A DNA stretch of 64,000 nt from Pontederia crassipes (lineage: Eukaryota; Streptophyta; Magnoliopsida; Commelinales; Pontederiaceae). This document shows positions 59,860 through 64,000 of this stretch, piece by piece. The notes beneath the pieces are model-generated. The model was not told where the DNA came from. It worked only from the letters and a program-made list of their open reading frames with translations, and did no database searches. The DNA lies in the NCBI GenBank assembly GCA_030549335.1, contig JAUKPH010000028.1, positions 558,001-622,000 of the forward strand, read 5' to 3'. The translations under genes were made by a program, and so were the position numbers. The stretch's first letter is position 1; each line of letters opens with the position of its first letter.

Positions 59860-61661
59860 ATGGCTCGCGGCAAGGTGCAGCTGAGGAGGATCGAGAACCC
59901 CGTGCATCGGCAGGTCACCTTCTGCAAGCGTCGAGGGGGGCTCCTCAAGAAGGCCACGGAGCTCTCCGTCCTCTGCGACGCCGACGTCGGCATCATCATC
60001 TTCTCCTCCCACGGCAAGCTCTACGAACTCGCCACCTAAGGGTACAGATTATATGCATTCTTTTAGTTCAGTAGAGCTCTCTTTCTCTACCCCTGTCTCG
60101 CTCTGCTCATGTTATGTTATGTGGTCGTCATGCTTGTAACTGTGCAAGCAAATGTACAGCGGTAATTAATCAGTGTGACTGCAAATTCTACAGGACGATG
60201 GAAAGACTGATTGAGAGATACAGAATGACATCTGGAGAAGCTCAGAGCACTGCAAGCACTGATGTCACCCGGCCTCGTCAGGTTTGTGTCAGCAGTACTT
60301 CGACCACTTGATTAATTAAGATCATGATTCTGGAAAAAGAGGAAATGTGTGGAGGGGTGCTTCTGTATGTCACCAAATATTCCTTCATCTTTCCTCGCAT
60401 GTGTCACCATTATGGACGGCATGTACTTGTTGATGCATAAAAATATCAACAATTCATTACAATAAGTTCAAATTTCGGAAAGCATGGCCGTTAAAAAGAG
60501 TTACATTCTAAATAAATTAGTTAAGGAAAAGAGGAATTATGTACGTGTGATTTCTTCTGACCTTCGATTGATGTCATCAGGAGGCAGAGCAAGAAATATC
60601 CATGTTGAAGAAAGAGATCAATCTTCTGCGTAAAGGTCTAAGGTAATGCTTCACTCAGCTTCATATTCACATGAAAACTTTTAATTCCATCACCTACTTA
60701 AGATCGTGATCAACTGACTTAGTTATATATGAAAGCCACATGTTTGGAGGACAAGGAATTACTGATGGAACTCTGACGCTTGACGAGCTCCTGGCCTTAG
60801 AAAGGAATCTGGAGTTTTGGATGTACCAAATACGCTCAAAGGTAGATTTGCATGCCTCTCGAAATACAAAATTATATACATATATCTATCAGGATATGAT
60901 TCGAGCTTTTGCTTCATTTTCCCATTTTTTAGATGCGGATCATGTTTCAAGGGATCCAATCCCTGACGAACAAGGTATGAACATCCATTTGATTACAATC
61001 TTATTTAGCAGAAATAAATGAAAACCTCATCTTCTGCACATCACTGTACTGGGAAAACATGAAATATTAGTAGTTCATCATATATCAGCTGATAGCTAAC
61101 TCTGTATTCTAAATAGATCTTTTGGTGATAGAGTCTAATTTTTTACACCTCCATTTGTACTCTTAAAGACGGCATATTTGGCCTCAAGGATCTTATCTAT
61201 GTTACATGTGGAAAGAATTTTTTTGATTTCCGAGTGTGCTGAGTTATACTGTTTTGTTCGGCAGGAGGGCATTTTGAAGGCTGCCAATGAAGTCCTCCAG
61301 GAAAAGGTACCCCAATCAGAATATGTGCCACTTAAACAGATTCAGAAAGCTAACTGATGCATAAATATCAATCTTGATACAAATATACGACACTAGTTGA
61401 ATCATTATTCAAAATTTAACTGATTCAGGCAAATTTTTTCCTGTTTTTTCTTGTTCTTTTGCAATGCAGATAGTAGAGCAGAGTGGGTTTTCGGATCCAT
61501 CCCCGGGCAATGTACAACAAACTGAACCTTGTGGTGTAGCTCCACTGACACCTGACCTTCAATACCCACTGACCCTGCAGAACAAGTATTTAGATTTTGG
61601 AGGCTCCATTATGAGATTTCCCACTGATCACACTAAATACATCTGGGAGACCATGCCATAA
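59860..61661 (+). CDS. AGL12: AGL12/OsMADS26-type MIKC MADS-box gene with premature stop
   Basis: Seven exons in one frame: 59860-60041, 60194-60281, 60581-60642, 60736-60841, 60933-60974, 61265-61306 and 61470-61661 (714 nt, 238 codons). MADS domain (1-60): [57 protein letters not shown]- and K-domains follow ([79 protein letters not shown]), the exon pattern of AGL12-clade genes, which act in root development and stress responses. At 60037-60039 a TAA replaces the variable codon between Thr and Gly at the end of the MADS domain. One change from AAA would produce it. All other exons and splice sites are intact, so this is a recent null allele, an unusual isoform or an assembly error. Unmodified, it would make 59 residues. 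Confidence 0.88.
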
Positions 61662-62059
61662 GGTTGCAGTTGTGTCGTTGTGCAGTTATGTACTTTAATT
61701 ATGTGCTAGGTAACTATCTTGTGTATCGTAGATTCAAACTATGAGTATTCGTGTCTTCTGTAGTTAGCTAGAGACGATGTCAAAGTTTAATTGCTTGTGT
61801 TGCTATTACCATTGTACCTCTTTGTGTGCACCTGATTAATGCAAAAAGGCCTCAGTTTTGAGATTACGGTGTACTTGTGGCGAGGTCCATTGAATCAGGT
61901 TTTCTTCAGAGCAAGCTGTCCAACTTTGTTCCGGCTTCCAGTGTACACGAACAGTATAAAGGCCTTTATTTAACGCTAATATGCTTTTTTAAAATTTTTG
62001 ACTTTTGGACATCTTTTCTATATGATTGAATAAGGAAATATACGCAGCTAAAATCCGTT
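61662..62059. other. 3' region of MADS-box gene and tRNA upstream DNA
   Basis: 3' UTR of the AGL12-like gene, then AT-rich DNA in front of the tRNA gene. No other feature seen. Confidence 0.4.
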
Positions 62060-62133
62060 GGTCCCGTAGCTCAGTTGGTTAGAGCGTTGGTCTTATGAGC
62101 CGAAGGTCGCGGGTTCGAGCCCCGCCGGGACCA
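62060..62133 (+). tRNA. tRNA, anticodon UAU by position (tRNA-Ile)
   Basis: A 74-nt cloverleaf with no intron: acceptor stem GGTCCCG/CGGGACC with A as discriminator; D-arm GCTC/GAGC; anticodon stem TTGGT/GCCGA with two G-U pairs; loop CTTATGA; T-arm GCGGG/CCCGC. The internal promoter is present: box A tAGCTCAGTTGG and box B GGTTCGAGCCC. Counting the seven-base loop gives anticodon UAU, reading the Ile codon AUA. Position 37 is G, whereas A37 is usual for tRNAs that read codons beginning with A. The CCA end is not encoded. Confidence 0.9.
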
Positions 62134-62146
62134 TGTCCCCTCTCCC

Positions 62147-62152
62147 TTTTTT
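62147..62152 (+). terminator. Pol III terminator
   Basis: Run of six T, 14 bp after the tRNA gene, the usual RNA polymerase III stop signal. Confidence 0.8.
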
Positions 62153-62914
62153 GTCAATCAGATTCTTCTAGAAAAGACATTTCCAGCGTAGCCACGACGA
62201 GTACTATTTTGTACAGACTACAGAGGTGATTCGATTCTGTTTTTTCTTTACGTGACTTCGAGAGGAGAAGATAGTTTTCATCTTTCTTTCAGTCCCAACC
62301 AGCAGGCTTTGGTTACAGAAAAAACTTGCCCTGTTTCAACTCCCAGTTTTCTGCCAGATTCAGAAAAAAGTAACTCGATAAAATTGATTGAGATAGAAAA
62401 AGAGAGATCAATAAGAGTCAAGAGATATGGCAACAAATTTATATCGGTTTGGTCTGTGGAACGTTCTGCTGGACAAGACATAATATTGGTAGCGGATCTC
62501 AAATGGATTCTATGCTCTGCTCAGATTCCAACTCTGTTCCCGTCTTTTACTTTACTTCTGATACTTGTACATGAGAAATGCAAAAAGCAGCCCCCTTGTC
62601 ATTTTTCTTCTCCTCCAAGGAGCTCTAATCGAGAAGGCCACCAAGTCTATATAAAAGCTGCACTTATGTAAGGATTTAAAAAAGAAAAAAAAAAGTGCTT
62701 CGCACCGGCTATTGATGCAGCTACCAATTGACACTAGGCGATCAAATTATGCAGGGGAGGACGAACTTTTGGTGCAGTGTACGCAGTCCACAGTCTCTTC
62801 CCTTACAGCAACTCCGACCACCATTAAATGCTTTCCCATCCGAAGGAAAGGCCGCACAGATTACACAAGTCATTACAGTCATCTCATCTGATCTTGCCAC
62901 TAGATTCTGATCAG
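62153..62914. other. Intergenic and 3' flank of ERF gene
   Basis: No gene is supported; a 139-codon open frame at 62252-62671 has no family or splice support. The right part is the 3' UTR of the ERF gene. Confidence 0.4.
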
Positions 62915-63388
62915 TCAAATGATGTCGAACTCCATGTCACCGAGCCGCATCTCTTCGATGAGCTCCAGTCCCCTGTACAGGTCATCAATCTCGTCGCCGT
63001 CCTCCCAAGAGCTTGTGCCCTCCGCGCTCACGACCCCCTGCGCACCCGCCGATGGATTCGCCGGCTCCGGCGGACGAATCGCCAGGCGGGCGTCCACGTC
63101 CAAGCCGGTGTTGGACGCCGCCGTCTGCACGGCGTACGGCGGCAGGTCGGCCCACTCCAACCCCGCCGCCAGCTCCGGGAAGTTGAGGGCGCTGGAGCAG
63201 CAGCGCGGCCCCCTGAGGAAGAACACGGCCGTGTCGTGGGCCGCGGCGGCCGCCTCCGGGGTCGAGTAGGAGCCGAGCCACAGGCGCTCGCGGGTCCCCG
63301 GCACGCGGATCTCCGACACCCACTTCCCCCACCGCCGGCAGCGCACGCCCTTGTACCTCTTCTCGCAGCTCTGCTCCGGTCGGCTCAT
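62915..63388 (-). CDS. DREB-type AP2/ERF transcription factor, 157 aa, intronless
   Basis: Starts [20 protein letters not shown] at 63388. A GTG-initiated extension to 63463 is not accepted: no ATG opens it, and it would place translation almost at the transcription start. The AP2 domain (about 10-70) has [40 protein letters not shown] and [11 protein letters not shown], ending LNFPEL, with the WLG and RAYD-like elements. The domain is the DREB form (Val in the YKGVR strand, EIR then VPG). The acidic tail ([20 protein letters not shown], ending GDMEFDII) suits an activation region. In the small DREB A-5/ERF008-014 group (e.g. ERF012-014), proteins are this size and intronless and respond to stress. 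The exact orthologue cannot be fixed. Promoter: TATA at 63490-63497 and seven W-boxes. Confidence 0.93.
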   Translation of the reverse strand: MSRPEQSCEKRYKGVRCRRWGKWVSEIRVPGTRERLWLGSYSTPEAAAAAHDTAVFFLRGPRCCSSALNFPELAAGLEWADLPPYAVQTAASNTGLDVDARLAIRPPEPANPSAGAQGVVSAEGTSSWEDGDEIDDLYRGLELIEEMRLGDMEFDII

Positions 63389-63489
63389 GCTGATGGATTC
63401 CTTCCCGCGGTTCTCGCTCGCTTCTTCAATTTTGGCGGGGTGGAGGTTTGCACGAAAGGTCACCTACTGCATCGCATTTGGCGCTAATC

Positions 63490-63497
63490 TATTTATA
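63490..63497 (-). promoter_or_regulatory. TATA box of ERF gene
   Basis: TATAAATA on the - strand, about 100 bp upstream of the start codon, so transcription should start near 63460. Confidence 0.8.
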
Positions 63498-63532
63498 CGT
63501 GGATTTAACGAGGTGGGTGATAGACATGGGGG

Positions 63533-63756
63533 TTGACCTGTGTTGCATTGGAGGGGGGTTGACCTCAGTAACGATGGATCTAATTGTCCATTTGATGCTT
63601 AAATGCTAAGTCAAAATTTTCCAAGGTCAAAGTGGTGGATGATGGTTGCACAGTTAGCACGCACGGAGAGGGGTTGAAAAAGGAAAGTAAAATTGGTGCC
63701 ACAAACGCATGGTTTTGAAATCTTATTGGTCAATTAGTCAAAGGGGATTTTTGACC
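63533..63756. promoter_or_regulatory. Cluster of seven W-boxes in the ERF promoter
   Basis: Perfect TTGAC[CT] sites in either orientation at 63533-63538, 63559-63564, 63609-63614, 63625-63630, 63728-63733, 63736-63741 and 63751-63756. WRKY transcription factors bind this motif, so the ERF gene is probably WRKY-controlled. Right of 63780 the DNA is AT-rich with nothing recognisable. Confidence 0.8.
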
Positions 63757-64000
63757 GAGGCATCGCGTAGAAAAAGAAAAAGTGGTAACCTATCGTGTTT
63801 TTAATCCTTTTATTTTCTAAAATATTATTATTTTCGTTATATTTTTTCTCTCTGTCTTAAAATGTTCAAATTTGTCATTACTTCTATTTTTTTCGTTACG
63901 TTTTTTATTTATTGAAATAATTTCTTAATATTATTTATTATTTGCACACAAATTAAAAGACTAATTTATTTAATACTAAAAAAAAGTGTATATATATATA

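Noticed and set aside
63389..63463. 25-residue N-terminal extension of the ERF protein
   Set aside because: It would need a GTG start and lies almost at the expected transcription start; the ATG at 63388 fits the family.

Overview
This window looks like nuclear chromosomal DNA of a flowering plant, most likely a monocot. Genes are split by many short introns, first exons are GC-rich, intergenic DNA is AT-rich, and non-LTR, LTR and DNA transposons are interleaved with the genes. The MADS-box gene near the right end is closest to the AGL12 / OsMADS26 type. I cannot name the species.

Layout: (1) 260-2177 (-), 5' part of a plastid alpha/beta-hydrolase of the chlorophyll dephytylase (CLD1) type, running off the left edge. 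(2) 3462-9250 (-), complete CHIP-type TPR/U-box ubiquitin ligase. (3) 9368-14535, a transposon cluster: one TIR element containing an array of GTCGAC-centred palindromes, then two related Mutator-like elements, one with a hAT-like element nested in it. (4) 15248-23402 (+), SART3/Prp24-type U4/U6 recycling factor in 16 exons. (5) 24853-30154 (-), ROOT UV-B SENSITIVE 6 type protein in 13 exons. (6) 30.2-35.4 kb, AT-rich intergenic DNA with microsatellites, a GC-rich tandem-repeat island and transposon pieces. (7) 35397-40331 (-), STAR-family KH-domain RNA-binding protein. (8) 45069-46074 (-), small single-pass membrane protein. (9) 46359-57096 (+), a decayed, intron-containing TsaD/Qri7/GCP1 (tRNA t6A synthesis) pseudogene whose last exon is split by a 4.7-kb Ty1/copia element. 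(10) 59860-61661 (+), AGL12-type MADS-box gene with an in-frame stop at the end of the MADS domain. (11) 62060-62133, a tRNA gene with anticodon UAU. (12) 62915-63388 (-), intronless DREB-type AP2/ERF gene with a dense W-box promoter.

The strongest theme is RTE-type LINE activity. Ten insertions share the same 3' end and a (TTG)n tail, and most have clear 13-19 bp target-site duplications. They range from a roughly 430-bp piece still encoding the end of the reverse-transcriptase protein, through internally deleted 5'+3' derivatives, to a 47-bp insertion and an insertion of only 8 tail bases. They form a natural series of non-autonomous and abortive target-primed reverse transcription products. 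The genes do not form a pathway; they are ordinary independent plant loci. Exon boundaries were read by hand from frame, GT/AG signals and family conservation. The intact multi-exon models close in frame over their whole length.
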